Made by a program: the position numbers and the translations under genes. From assembly GCA_030844895.1 (NCBI GenBank), contig CM061227.1:116356419-116420418 (forward strand): a DNA stretch of 64,000 nt, in the 5' to 3' direction. The notes under the pieces are model-generated. The model ran no database searches. It was not told the origin of the DNA and saw only the letters and a program-made list of their open reading frames with translations. This stretch comes from Ambrosia x helenae. Taxonomy: Eukaryota > Streptophyta > Magnoliopsida > Asterales > Asteraceae. Shown here piece by piece: positions 25,010 through 37,110 of the stretch; positions within the stretch are counted from its first letter, which is position 1, and each line of letters starts with the position of its first letter.

Positions 25010-25902
25010 ATATATTTATGTGTGTGGTGATTGAACAATAACCAGTGGCGTTTTCATAATTCCTGAGTTATTTAAGGGGTATTTTGGTCATTTCTACCGG
25101 TCCAATGGTAACTAAGATTTTGTGGAAGGGTATTTTGGTCTTTTTGAGGGGTTATTTATTCCCTGTTTCTCTCTTCCCTACCCTTTTTTACCACCCCCTC
25201 TCTCTCATCCATGTGTTACCACCGCTTCCTCTCTCTAATCGCCCTCTCTCATTTCGTACAAATCTCTTCTGCATCTTGATGTTTTGGTTCATCCGACCAT
25301 AGGTGATGCTGTGACGTTGATTTGTTATGTTATTTTCTTTGAATCGTCTTTAGGTATGTGTTTTAACTGTTATGTTTTTAAGTGGTTATTTCGTGTCGTC
25401 TTTGGGTGTTGTCATGTGGTGGTTTGTGTTGGCTTCTCATGATGATTTGTGGCTTTTGATTTTGTGGGTGTTTCGATGTTGTTGTTTTGTGATGGATCGT
25501 GACGATGTGGTCATTCACAAGCCGTCAGTGGTCTTACGTGGCCTCATTGGGTAACATGGTGGTGTTTGGTGTGATGTGTCGTTGTTTGATAAACGGTTAC
25601 GTAGGGCCATCCATATGCGCAGTCGATGGTCTTTGGAGGCATCTTGGGTGGCGTGTGGACGTCGTTGGTGTGTGTTTTTATGTTGTGGTGGCATCTATAC
25701 ATGCTATCGGTGGTCTTTTGAGGCCTCTTTGGTGTTGTGTTGTTGGGTGTTGTAATGTTGTTATATGTGGTGGATTGTAATTGTTTTGTTGTTGTGGTTG
25801 TTGGTGGGTGTTTTCACCCTGTCAAGTCCAACGATGTATACACTATGTTGTTGTTGTGAATATGTTTTGTTGGTTTTTTTCATACAACCAAAAACACGCG
25901 CT
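25010..25902. repeat. 892-bp tandem duplication, unit 1
   Basis: It is repeated almost exactly at an offset of about 892 bases (for example GATTGAACAATAACCAGTGG near 25029 and 25921). The plus strand is strongly GT-rich after about 25300. A TC-rich leader-like stretch lies at 25165-25260. Short open frames exist in both units but have no recognisable product, and they differ in length between units. Origin unknown. Confidence 0.8.
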
Positions 25903-26790
25903 AATATTTATGTGTGTGGTGATTGAACAATAACCAGTGGTGTTTTCATAATTCACGAGTTATTTAAGGGGTATTTTGGTCATTTCGACCGGTCTAATGG
26001 TAACTAAGATTTTGTGGAAGGGTATTTTGGTCCTTTTGATGGGTTATTTATTCCCTGTGTCTCTCTTCCCTACCCTGTTTTACCACCCCCTCTTTCTCAT
26101 CCATGTGTTACCACCGCTTCCTCTCTCTAATCGCCCTATCCCATTTCGTACAAATTTCTTCTGCATCTCGATGTTTTGGTTCATCCAACCGTAGGTGATG
26201 CTGTGACGTTGATTTGTTATGTTATTTTCTTTGAATCGTCTTTAGGTATGTGTTTTAACTGTTATGTTTTTATGTGATTATTTCACGTCGTCTTTGGGTG
26301 TTGTCATGTGGTGGTTTGTGTTGGCTTCTCATGATGATTTGTGGCTTTTGATTTTGTGGGTGTTTCGATGTTGTGGTTTTGTGATGAATCGTGACGGTGT
26401 GGTCATTCACAAGCTGCCAGCGGTCTTACGTGGCCTCATTGGGTAAATGGTGGTGTTTGGTGTGATGTGTCGTTGTTTAATAAACGGTTACGTAGGGCCA
26501 TCCATATGCGCAGTCGATGGTCTTTGGAGGCGTCTTGGGTGGCGTGTGGACGTTGTTGGTGTGTGTTGTTATGTTGTGGTGGCATCTATACATGCTATCG
26601 GTGGTATTTTGAGGCCTCTTTGGTGTTGTGTTGTTGGGTGTTGTAATGTTGTTTTGTGTGGTGGATTGTAATTGTTTTGTTGTTGTGGTTGTCGGTGGGT
26701 GTTTTCACCCGGTCAAGTCCAACGATGTATACACTATGTTGTTGTGAATATGTTTTGTTGGTTTTTTTATACAACCAAAAACACGCGCTG
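25903..26790. repeat. 892-bp tandem duplication, unit 2
   Basis: Sister of 25010-25902 with point differences. The end of the unit (GTTTTTT-ATACAACCAAAAACACGCGCT) is followed at 26800-26945 by a third, more diverged copy of only the last 150 or so bases, ending in a similar ATATAGCCAAAAACGC motif. Confidence 0.8.
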
Positions 26791-28687
26791 ATGGTGTTGG
26801 CTGTTGTGACTTGTGACCGTGTTGTTGTTGTGGTTGTTATTGGATGTTTTCCCATGCTCAAGCCCACAGTTGTATAAAGGTGTTTGCACTGGGTGTTGTT
26901 ATAGATGTGTTTTGCTGATTGTTTTTATATAGCCAAAAACGCAATTGAATTGTGGTTTTGAAGTGAGCTGTTGTTCTGTGGTGTTATTAGTATGTTGATA
27001 TTTTTCCGCAGGCCAAAACTTTTGTTTTATCATGTTGTTGGCGGGTGCCATCCATATGCACTACTCCTTTTGGGTGGCATGTTTGTATCTAGATGATGAT
27101 TGTATTAAAACTACCATTAGCATTGTTGATATGCTTATGTGTGTGCTGATTCAACAGTAATGGATGAAATTTTTATGATTGAGATGTTTTATTTTGCTCA
27201 AATGTGGGTGGTGGTCCGTTGTTATATGACTTTGGACAGTCTTTTTGGCCAAAACTTGCTTTTTTAAGTTTTTTGATATATATGGCCCCTTGGTGATGAT
27301 ATGGTACATTGGTCAATGATGGTTGTTGTTTGGCTGCATAAGACGTTAATTGTTTGTTTTTCCCGTGTGTGTATGTGTATTTTTGTGTATGGCTATGACG
27401 AGTTTCTTGTTTGGCAAGAATTTGGGTTCGGCTGCATCATTGGAACACGATGCCACTTGGTGCTTCTCTTTAGGATTTACCAAGGTTGCCCTATTGTGAA
27501 CATGTGAATCTTGTCTTGTTTGTAGCAAATATGAGTCTCTATTAGCATATCCATATTGCTAGAACCACTTGTTCTAGTATGATTGTTCGCTAGGTTTTTG
27601 TAGATGCCGATAAAGGGGATGACTTTTCGACGTGTTTCTCTCCGTTAACGAAAATGGGAGGAGTCTAGGCCCCTGCCTTGTTTGTTAATATTAATCTGGT
27701 AAAAAGATACAATTTTGGATGAGTAGTTGGACGAGTGTACTATGATTACAATGATTGTGCAAGTGTTTTTGATCAGCTAAGTGTATGTGTGTAGCTATAG
27801 TGTGAGCAATGTGTCCTATACTCGTCCAATACCCCCATTTGTATAGTACATGAAATGAACAAACAATCCCACAAAATTCGCTAAGCAGTTAAGGTCTTTG
27901 AAAGCTTGTGGACTGTTTCATGTGACCGTTGTGGGTGTTTCAGTTGAAATGGACGTTGGACAACAGTTTCCGTCTTTCTCGCCTTGCATTCATCACTTAG
28001 GCGGTTACACTTTGACTCATTCTTCAAGTTTATACGTGTACAACTCAAGCATCCTTGATATCTCTGTTTCAGTAAGACTTTGTAGCCGTTGAAAGGGAGT
28101 TACAAGTTTTACTCATGCATTAATTACACCTGCAATAACATAAGTACAAGATAGTTCGTTAGTCCATTCTCAGGATGTGCACATGCTGAAACACTGTTAC
28201 ATCCTGAAGTTAGTTAAGTCCTTCAGCATCCTGGGGATGGTACATTAGGGATGTGGGGTAAAATCATCCTGAGGAATTTCACCCTCAACAATACCCAACT
28301 ACAAGTTGTGGAGAAAAAGGTTGTGATGGTTTTGACTTTGACTTTGGGGGTTGTTCGGGGTGTTCCCGCCGGTGGGTTAGGGTTATTCGGATCGATTAGA
28401 AACCAATAACTAACAAGGTTTTTTAGAGGTGTGGGGTAAAATTGTTGCCAATAGGTGTTCAATTCTCGATTAATTAATGTGACTACCAAATTACAATCCA
28501 AATAGTCACACTTTGGACTGCGAACAAGGAATGATAATTAATTGTTAAATATTATGTGTTACAATATAACTCTAAAGTGGTGATAAATGTTTGGTGAATT
28601 GATTATTTGAAATAATCAATACTAGTTGTTTAGAAACAATTAACCGAAATTGAGGATTAATTATTGAGAAGAATTAATAAACCGTTT
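26791..28687. other. GT-rich intergenic DNA, no recognised gene
   Basis: It begins with the diverged third partial unit (to about 26945). The GT-rich bias continues to about 27500. Short frames at 27301-27507 and 27898-28092 have no recognisable similarity. A GGTGTGGGGTAAAAT motif occurs twice (28250 and 28430), suggesting further repeat DNA. Confidence 0.3.
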
Positions 28688-28941
28688 TTCTTAACGGTAA
28701 TTTTTTTTGAAAGACTTAGTTTAGGGAAAATCCTTGTACAACCCTAACCTAGCGGTCTCAAGTTCGAATCCCTACCCACACATCGGTGTCCTCCTTGCCT
28801 ATAAGCTCAAACCAGCACGGGGAATTTTTTTTGTGGTGTGCATGGATCGAACCTATGACCTATCACAGGATGAGAACCCCTAAGGGAAAACTCACCCTAC
28901 CTCAAATTAGCTGGGCTGGAGATCATTGGCTTCTTAATGAC
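28688..28941. mobile_element. Retroposon-like insertion with 16-bp target duplication
   Basis: It is flanked by AATTAATAAACCGTTT at 28672-28687 and 28942-28957. The insert contains a B-box-like AAGTTCGAATCCC and, farther on, an inverted GATCGAACCT. A T run lies near its left end. A long perfect direct repeat of this size suggests target-primed retroposition. The inserted family is not recognised. Confidence 0.5.
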
Positions 28942-31640
28942 AATTAATAAACCGTTTAAAAGGTTAAATGATCGAAAAGATTATTATTATTGAAATAATA
29001 TTAAAATAAAGGTTTTGTTATTAGATAATAAAATTACATGGTTGACTTGATCGTTAAATAGTTAAATGATATTAGGCATTAGATTATAATTGTTTATTAG
29101 ATAATTAACTATTACAATCATATAATAAATTAAAGGCGGGAATTGAATAAATGTTAATTAATAGATGTCAACTTGTTGGACAAGTCAAAGGCTAGGGTTT
29201 AGCGTGTAAGTATTTTATTTATAAAAAGAAATGATAAACCTAAACCCTAGTTGTAGACCCCTCTCTCACTTAAGGCTATCTCTTTCTCCTGGCAACTACA
29301 CCACCGTTGAGAAACACCACCATCACCCAACATCACCTCACGCGCCACCACCCTTTCCATACTAATGCCCCATGCCCCCTGGGTGCATACGACTCTTCGC
29401 AGCACCATCACCACCATTGGCCACTGATGTGTCTGGGTTTAGTAATTTAGAAAACTTATCATTTTTCTCGGTGCCAAAAACTTGGTGTCTCAATCCCAAA
29501 ACCTTGGTTTTGGGAAAAAAGGAATTTTTACCAAACCGTTTAATAAGTTTTAAATTTATAAGTAAACGATAATTACTTAGAAACTAAAACCAACACGTAG
29601 GCATAGAACCTGACGTGTATAGTACATATTTATAGGGTAAATACTGAGTATCGTATTCGAGAGAACACACTTTCCCCTACTCAACCTTTCATCACTTTTG
29701 TTAATCGGGTTTAAAAAGAAAATAAAATGCAGGGGTTCTAATAGAAAAATAGTTTTTGAAAAAGGTTTTGGTTTTAAAATAAAAGATAAAATAGTAGGGA
29801 TAGATGACATGCAAGTCTCGGGGACCCTCTGAATAAGTAGGCTAATTATATAAAAAGCAGTAGTAGATTTAATTATTGATGAGGAGAACGAGTTTTGAAC
29901 GGTCCATTCAGAATTAGGAGATGAGAAAAGAAATAAATAAGGGATTACGTTCTAGGAACTCTATGGGTCACGCATAGGGGAAGCGTACGACTCCCCATAA
30001 AGATGTCTTCGGATTGCTGGCCCGTAAGCCGATCTTCTCCTGGTTGACAAATGTCGTCGAGCCTAACGTACACAAGTCATGTAGCTTATTGGAAAGTTTG
30101 AGTCCTGCTTGTTAGGCACTTCCCAAACCACCGCAAAACCAATCATTTAAGCATTGGGTTCTCTAATTTACATTCTTAAATTAATGTAGAGACTTAATTC
30201 CGACCAGGAATCCCTTCCACCTCACTCAACTCTCGCTTTCCGTACAGAAGGATCTCACATGCCATCATCATGTGTGATGGGGGACCCTCTAAGAAGTTAA
30301 CGGCTTTGTACTAATGAGAATTGGATAAAGTATCCTTGTTATATTTATCTTCAACCCTTAACCCACAAGACTTGTGAATGAAATCCTTAATAAAGGTGAA
30401 ACATAATAAGGTGTGTAATCCGAAGATCACTGGTGCACCCGTAGGGAATCCTCCATTTGCCAAACAAGTCACTCACACATCTGGTATGAAACTAGAAACT
30501 TGTAACCCGGATCTGGTCCACTTCACAAGGCATTGCTTAGAACCCGATTTGGATATCAGAAGCCTGGAGGATCTGTCTCATTACTGTTTCCTTGCCTTGG
30601 ATCTAGCTCGGAACTACCAGAAGTCGTACGAATCCCCTGATAGTTTGTTTTATAAGTTAAGTTTTAGGTTGAGTTTAGGTTTATTAAGTTAATCACTAAT
30701 GAAACCTGTCACAGAAGATAAACAAACAATAATTAGTTAAGAAGATAAACACACCAAATAATAAAAATAAACTACTAATAATATAAAAAGTCTAACGAAT
30801 CGACTGGGTTCGAAGAATACTGGATGGATACAACCATATAAAAATAATCAAAATAAGAACATGGAGGTCTTCAACTCATAGACAAGCCTTCAACATCCTT
30901 GATCCAATGCATCAAATGTGATCCTCACGACCCTCGACTTTTATTCCATGTAAACTACTCCTATGGTACCATTCTCGGTCAAGTAACCAAGGTAGATGGA
31001 TCCTAACCTTGGAGAGGTGTTAGGATGGCCCTAAGGCCTTCCACAAGAGCCCAAGAGCTCTGCAAGTAGCTTGGAAGTCGTCCCAATATGGACCAAGGTG
31101 ACACACAAATGGTTGAGTTGAGCTTGCTATTTATAGAGCTGCCAGGGAAAGCACAAGCATGCTTGAAGGTGTGCACGGGCGTGCACCTGACCCACATACG
31201 TTCTATTGCTGCAGGATCTGTCTGGTCGGTCCTTCATGTCTGGCACAGGCGTTCCCAAGAGTGAGCACAGACGTGCAAGTTGACAAACCATGCTTTATTG
31301 TCCCTCTAGCAGACCGATTTGTCTTTTAGTGCGCATGACTTTTGTACAACAGAGCATGGGCGTGCTTTGTTAACCCCCAGAGTGATTTTATCATCGTTTA
31401 AGCCCTGAGAAGGTCTTTACACATCCTTTGAACATGCTTTGGGTCTCGTATCTTCAAGAATCTCTGGTTTTAGCTGTTTTTACCCGAAAATCACATCTTT
31501 TCAGGTTGGAGCTCCAATTTCCTGAAAAACACAAATAAGAAAGATGAAGTAGCTTTAATCACCAATTTCAGCCCGATTTTGTCCTATTATGAGACTAATT
31601 ATGCATGTTTTATATGTGTAAATGAAGGCACATCTGCCAC
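28942..31640. other. Decayed retroelement DNA, no recognised gene
   Basis: Frames at 29372-29572, 30378-30692 and 31003-31197 (minus) have no recognised domain. A cluster of GCACGGGCGTGCAC/GCACAGACGTGC-like words lies at 31150-31370. GACTAATTATGCATGTTTTA near 31595 recurs inverted near 53765 next to a TGTAACACCCCGG LTR-like start, so part of this stretch is probably an old LTR element. Confidence 0.35.
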
Positions 31641-31958
31641 CTAGGGTCGCTGCCTCAGTTCGTATGTTTTTTTGGGTTGGTGTTCTGGATGAAATCTAGT
31701 TCGGGTGTAGATTCTCTGTAGTTGGTGATTTTGTGATTCAGCTGACTAGTGGAGTCATTCGTTGCATCGTTAATGAGAGTCTTTCAGTTTTTTGTCAAGG
31801 TATGAAAACTGGACCCCGTATGGTTGCATATTATTTATTGTCATTTATTGTCTAACTGATTTGTATTTGGATTGTTGTAGTGGGAACATATGGTTTATGT
31901 TTTAACACACTACTGCAATTCTAATTATATTAAATTGTTAATTATATATATATATATA
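31641..31958. other. Intergenic DNA, nothing recognised
   Basis: No frame or repeat structure is recognised. It ends in a short TA run (31941-31960) at which the next element lies. Confidence 0.3.
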
Positions 31959-32378
31959 TAGGTTTAGGATCCTGTACAAAGTACATTTTTCGTGAGAAGT
32001 GTGAGAAGGACTAAGAATTGACATGTAGACATCATGTTTTGGATTTAGGAATGATGTTTTAGGTTGTTTTAACTTGAAAAACACCAAACACAACAATCTA
32101 AAACACAATACAATGTATTATAGTCATTAAATTTAAAAAACAGCTAAAACACACTACTTAACGCTTAAAACACACTGTTAATGTTCTTAGCATGGTGTTT
32201 TAAGTTTTAAGCCTAAAATACATTGTTTTCGGTTTTTAATTGTTATGTTTGGTGTTTTTATAGGCAAAACAATCCAAAACATCACGACTAAGTTCAAAAA
32301 ATGATGCCTAAGTATCAATTTTTAATACTTCTCACACTTCTCACAAAAAAAACACTTTGTACACGATCTTGACCCTAT
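31959..32378. mobile_element. MITE with long (about 50 bp) inverted repeats
   Basis: The left end, TAGGTTTAGGATCCTGTACA and onward through GAGAAGTGTGAGAAG, is mirrored at the right end by CTTCTCACACTTCTC and TTGTACACGATCTTGACCCTA. It lies in a TA repeat, so the target duplication cannot be sized. Superfamily undecided. Confidence 0.65.
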
Positions 32379-32487
32379 ATATATATAATATAAAATAGAG
32401 ATTTTATATAAAATATGAGGCTTGAACTCCCAACCTCTCCGTTAAAACCCCAACACCTTTACCACCACACAACAAGGGGTGGGGCAT

Positions 32488-32665
32488 TGTGACATTCGTC
32501 ACCCTCGGCTTTTATCTAATTTACAATTTTAGTCCTTCTAATATTTCCTGTAATTGTTGTCGTTTTCAAATTTAATAAATGAGCGAAACTCAAGTTATAA
32601 TATTTTCATGTATTTTGGATCTTGATCTCGATTTAATCTAACGCGTATGTTGCGACGTTATTCGG

Positions 32666-32709
<44 letters not shown>

Positions 32710-35042
32710 TAAAAATTCCTAGTTATAAAAGTTTCAAGTTAGATAGTTAAATTAGTTGGTCTTTATAAAGGAAAAATTAACAAGGAAACATTAAAACTAA
32801 CTAAGGTTAAATGAGAGGGGCCAATCTTGTCAAGTTTGAAAGTTTTAAAACAAAAAAATCATGCTGCTGCTGTTACTCGCTATTCCGGCCAAGAAACCAA
32901 CTCCGGCCGCCGGAATTCAGTTCCGGCGAGGCCCTAAACCGTTTATCTTCGTCCGTTACAGCGTTTTTATCATTCTAAAGGTTTTCTCCATCATTAATCG
33001 TCTGTTTTGACTAACAATTATGCGTTTAAACGCTGTTTTAAGGGGCTTTTAATGGCATATAAAGTGTAACCGGCCGGAAATTATGTAGCTTGATAACGCG
33101 CGTTTCTACTCGTCCTCATTATAAATTAGACTCTCCACTTGGTATCTGCACTCATTCCCCTTCTAAACGATCTAAAATCCATCGTATAATTGTCCGAGAA
33201 GCTGCTCGATTTTGGTCTTTATTTGCGGGTCTTATACCTCTCATTCGGCCCTCAAAAAAAAACATCTTGTAAGTCCGTTTATTTGTGCCATTTTGATCAT
33301 GATTCGTTGTTCTATAATAACCCTAAGATCTCAGGATGTTAAATCAAGGATTCGGGTTGATTGATTTTGAAGCTAGGGTTAGGGTTCTTGTTAGTGTTTT
33401 GGGGAAGATGATGGTTTATTAAAGAAATGAGATAAAAGATTTTTGAATTGAGATATATCAATAAACACATGCTTGGCTTAGTGGTTTGTGTGTCTTGAGA
33501 AGAAGGGAAGGAACTGGGTTCGAACCCAGGCTCCCTCAACATATTTTTTTGGGCTAGTTTAATAATCACAAAATAATCATTATTAATGCATATAAACTTA
33601 TAATATTTATAGTAAATTCATTTTTACTCCAAAAATTATAAAAATTTAGACTTAACATCTTGATATCTAAAATGAGATTTCCACACTTTTATTTTCCAGA
33701 AAATGTCTAAATTTTATATTTTTATTGAATTTAATCGTTCTAATCATAATTAAATGATTAAAAATTCATTTTAAGAGATTTTAACCTCAAATTTTCTGGA
33801 GATTTATTTCTATGAATAATAAACGGTAATAAAATATAATTTCTTATAAAATGATTATTTTTGTTATTTTTACAAATTTTAATCATTAAAACATCATTTA
33901 AATTCATTAAAAATGTTTTAAATGCAAAAAGAAATTATGGAAATATTATTTTAGTATTCTACATCATAAAATAATTATTTCTCATAATAATATCATTTTG
34001 GGATCATACCTTGTATTATTCATGCTATTTATATTTAAATTAGATTTAATAATAAATTGTTTAATTAAATATAAATCATTAACTCTATTTCAAGGCTATT
34101 TTTCTATAAAATGGAATTTATATCTATATGTGAAACACATAAGAGTTTTAGTCATTTACTAAATTCATCGTAAATATATTTATTTCAAAAACGGTCGTTC
34201 AAATTATTACTAACAATTTCATCTTCCCTAATACGAGTCTAACAAGCCCTAATGCCTTAGATGATTTCGTCGTCTTAGATTTTTTAAGTTATTTTCCTCT
34301 TATAGTATTTTTATATATAGGTTGAATTCTTTGGAATTCTTAAGCCTTTACGACGAACTTTCTCGGAATTTATAATTAGCGAAACTGTGAGTATATCTTT
34401 CCCTTTTCTTACTGTTTTACCATTTCGGGATGATTCATGTACCTATTAAACAAGTTTTATTTCTTATACTTAATGCAATTCTCATGTGTGTTTGCCTTAT
34501 GTGATTTGGTGTGTATTATGCTTAATCATTAACCGATGGGCGGCCTAGCATTTCAGTGAATAGTACTATGGTATACCCCCGTGAGACTCTCTTGAGAGGA
34601 TCTTGGTCATTGTCATGTTAATTCATTATTCAGTTGTTAGTCATGTGTTAGTCATTATTCTCAGGTTTGGTTTTGACTGATACTACTTAATTACATATTT
34701 GCAAACGGTATACAAGACATGAATTGCGAAACATTTTATTTCTATACTATATATATCAAACGGGTGTACTCACCAATACATTATATGTGTTGACAAAATT
34801 GTTTTGTACATGTTTCAGGTGACGTTTGATCTTACATGCTTTCACGCTTAGGCTGGACCTAGTGCTTAAATAAAAGTTGAACATTTATTATTTATGTTTG
34901 AAATTTCTATTAAGACTCTTTGTATTTCCTTTTGAACAATGGAAGTTATTTACTATTAATATTTACAATTTAGTCCATGTGCTATTGAACAATCGTCACT
35001 ACGTGACACCTCGATGTTTCCGCCATCGGTTGGGGTGTTACA
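32488..35042 (+). mobile_element. Solo LTR (2555 bp) with target duplication GGCAT
   Basis: It starts TGTGACATTCGTC and ends GGTTGGGGTGTTACA. GGCAT flanks both sides (32483-32487 and 35043-35047). It aligns along its length with 9125-11675, including the tRNA-like block at 33473-33535 (TGGCTTAGTGG and GGGTTCGAACCC). An AT microsatellite at 32669-32707 is specific to this copy. No internal domain is present. Confidence 0.92.
33473..33535 (+). other. tRNA-like A-box/B-box module inside the LTR
   Basis: TGGCTTAGTGGTTTG resembles a Pol III A box and GGTTCGAACCC a B box, about 45 bases apart. The equivalent place in the other solo LTR (about 10091-10160) has TGGTGTAGTGGTAAAC and GGTTCGAGT. It does not fold into a recognisable tRNA, so it is not annotated as a tRNA gene. 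Confidence 0.45.
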
Positions 35043-35255
35043 GGCATGGATGGGACGTTCTTAATTTAATGTTTTGGATCTCTCTATACCTCTTATTGTT
35101 TTTATATCATTATTAACTTTACGTTGACAAGATAATTAGACTTTGTATATTACACGAGTTGAATAAATATGATTTTATATACTAAGTAATATACAAGATA
35201 ACAAGATAAATTGCTTATTACCGATAATTTGATAAAAAAGAACATTCTCTCAGGA
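35043..35255. other. Short intergenic stretch beyond the solo LTR
   Basis: The target repeat GGCAT is followed by CGTTCTTAATTTAA, which resembles 24955-24985 in repeat X. No gene. Confidence 0.3.
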
Positions 35256-35587
35256 TCGGATATATGTTGTTGTCGTAAGATGTCGGGCGAATCTATCAAC
35301 CATATTTTTACTTCATGTTACGTTGCTATGGTGATGTAGTAGAGGATTAGCGTGTGGCATCCCCCTAATCTATGATTTTTCAACCCACAACATCTTCGTT
35401 ATCCACAAACACATTTCGGGTACAAAGCATAAGAGGAAGATGGTTCAATCGATAATCATGATCGTGTGTTGGTGTATATGAAGGGCTCGAAACAACTACA
35501 TTTTTCAAATAAGCCCATCAAGGTCCGGAATATTCCTGATGAGGTTAAAGTGTTAAGTTTTCTTTGGATAAAAAACATGTCAAAATA
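35256..35587 (+). pseudogene. LINE ORF2 3' end: zf-RVT region remnant
   Basis: The plus frame reads SDICCCRKMSGESINHIFTS and C, the zinc-binding 'C-C..SI-HIF-SC' motif at the end of plant non-LTR reverse transcriptases. Farther on, GTKHKRKMVQSIIMIVCWCI is followed by a stop where the family has W, then RARNNYIF and, after a frame change, VKVLSFLWIKNMSK. Stops and shifts show decay. The LINE tail is interrupted at 35631 by a MITE and seems to continue after 36428. Confidence 0.7.
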
Positions 35588-35630
35588 AATAGATTTAGAT
35601 TGATGAAAGTGGAAAGTGTTAGGTGTCTAA

Positions 35631-36425
35631 GAGCAATCACATCAGCTTTCCCATCCCCTATTTACTTACAACCAATCACAATCACATATTATATTAAAAA
35701 TCATTACAGTTTCTCTATCCTCCACTCACGACCACTTTCAATAAATATTAAAAAATAAATATAGTTTCCTTTTTTCCCCAAAAGATTCCCAAATAATCCC
35801 AAATATACCGATAAACGGTAGATTCCCCATTTTTTTCACTCAAAACCACTTAACCCACCCCATATTGTAGGATCATTTTCGGACAACCCAACTATCACGA
35901 GTTGGTTCACCTAGTGTGCGAAATCCACTAGATGATGTTCGGATAACAAAAACGCCAACAAACACAATAACGAGATATAAAAAACACACACAAAATGGTT
36001 TAAAGGTTGTAATCGTATTAGAAACAGAGCACGAGTGTACAATACAACTTACAAACACGAAAACCTATGACCTGAGGTGTTGGAATGTATGAAATGACAG
36101 CTGAAATGATTAGGACAATCATTGCAAGTATTTATACTTGCTCCTAGTCGTCCAGGGCCCTAGGGCGACTAGGAAATTGACAGGCGACTAGGAGGGGCGA
36201 CTAGCTTGCTAGTCGTCTTGATTCCCACACGACTAGAAAGGCTAATCGTGCCCAAAAGTCCTACTCGCGTAAACTATTACCAAAATGCCCTTTATCATTC
36301 TAAACACATTCAAAACGTCAAATAAACACCTATACTAGGCTAGGGACATCTAACATACATGTACCAACACATATAATTTGGGGGGACACACTCACAGAAA
36401 AATGGGAGAGCACATGTGAATGCTC
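35631..36425. mobile_element. Tourist-type MITE, split by a solo LTR
   Basis: Inverted ends GAGCAATCACAT and ATGTGAATGCTC are flanked by TAA at 35628-35630 and 36426-36428. Without the internal insertion at 35866-36374 it is about 286 bp. The ends and parts of the interior match the two MITEs at 54110-54909. The 3-bp TAA/TTA target identifies the PIF/Harbinger superfamily. Confidence 0.85.
35866..36369 (-). mobile_element. Small solo LTR (504 bp), copia-like, target CATAT
   Basis: On the minus strand it starts TGTTGGTACATGTATG and ends AATGATCCTACA. CATAT flanks both sides (35861-35865, 36370-36374). It contains repeated GGCGACTAG/CTAGTCG words (36140-36240). No coding sequence. Confidence 0.87.
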
Positions 36426-36428
36426 TAA

Positions 36429-37110
36429 GGGATATTGTTTTTGGTTCATTTTGTCTCTGTTGTCTATTTGTTTTACTAGCCTTGCTAATTACTTATTAAC
36501 TGGGCTTTGTCTTGTTTTCTAATAGAAAGTTGCAGTTAAAAAAAAGTAAAAAAATATCTTTAAAAAAACTTTTATTGAACGGATTAAACAAACTCATGTA
36601 TTATATGGATTGAATAAATATAATGTATAGGTTAACACATACAACCGTCAAAATATTTGTTTAAAAATGAAGTTTTACATGCTATTTACTTACTATGACA
36701 TTTTATTTTGTTTTTTTAATAATTATTTGGTTAGAAACTTGTGTATTACATGTAGTTAGATCAATAAGTATTAAATTGTTATTAATAAATAGATAAAATA
36801 AAAGGAATAGTTAAGGGGAAAAAATACAAAATAAATAAGAGAAGTGAGAAACTTATTAATAGGAGAGAAAACAATAAAATTATGATTTAATTATAACGAT
36901 AAATATAAAAAATAAATACATAAAAATTAGAAGAAGATATATGGTATCGACACGTGACATTATTGAAATTATTTATTAAAATAAGGATTTGATTTATTAT
37001 AAACATGTGGGTTTCGTCGTGCGATACAACGAGAAACTTGTATATTATCTTACATATATACACGGAAACATACGCAAATGACATAAAAAGTTCATAAAAT
37101 ACTATATTTA
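36429..37110. repeat. LINE tail, then dispersed repeat 'X', copy 2 (left part)
   Basis: GGGATATTGTTTTTGG continues the LINE tail after the MITE. From about 37040 the sequence parallels 24670-24740 and ends in ATATTTA, the left target site of the Harbinger element. Frames here are short and AT-rich, without recognised similarity. Confidence 0.45.

Noticed and set aside
33473..33535. Candidate tRNA gene
   Set aside because: A- and B-box-like words are present, but no cloverleaf with paired acceptor and anticodon stems can be drawn. It is kept only as a tRNA-like module.
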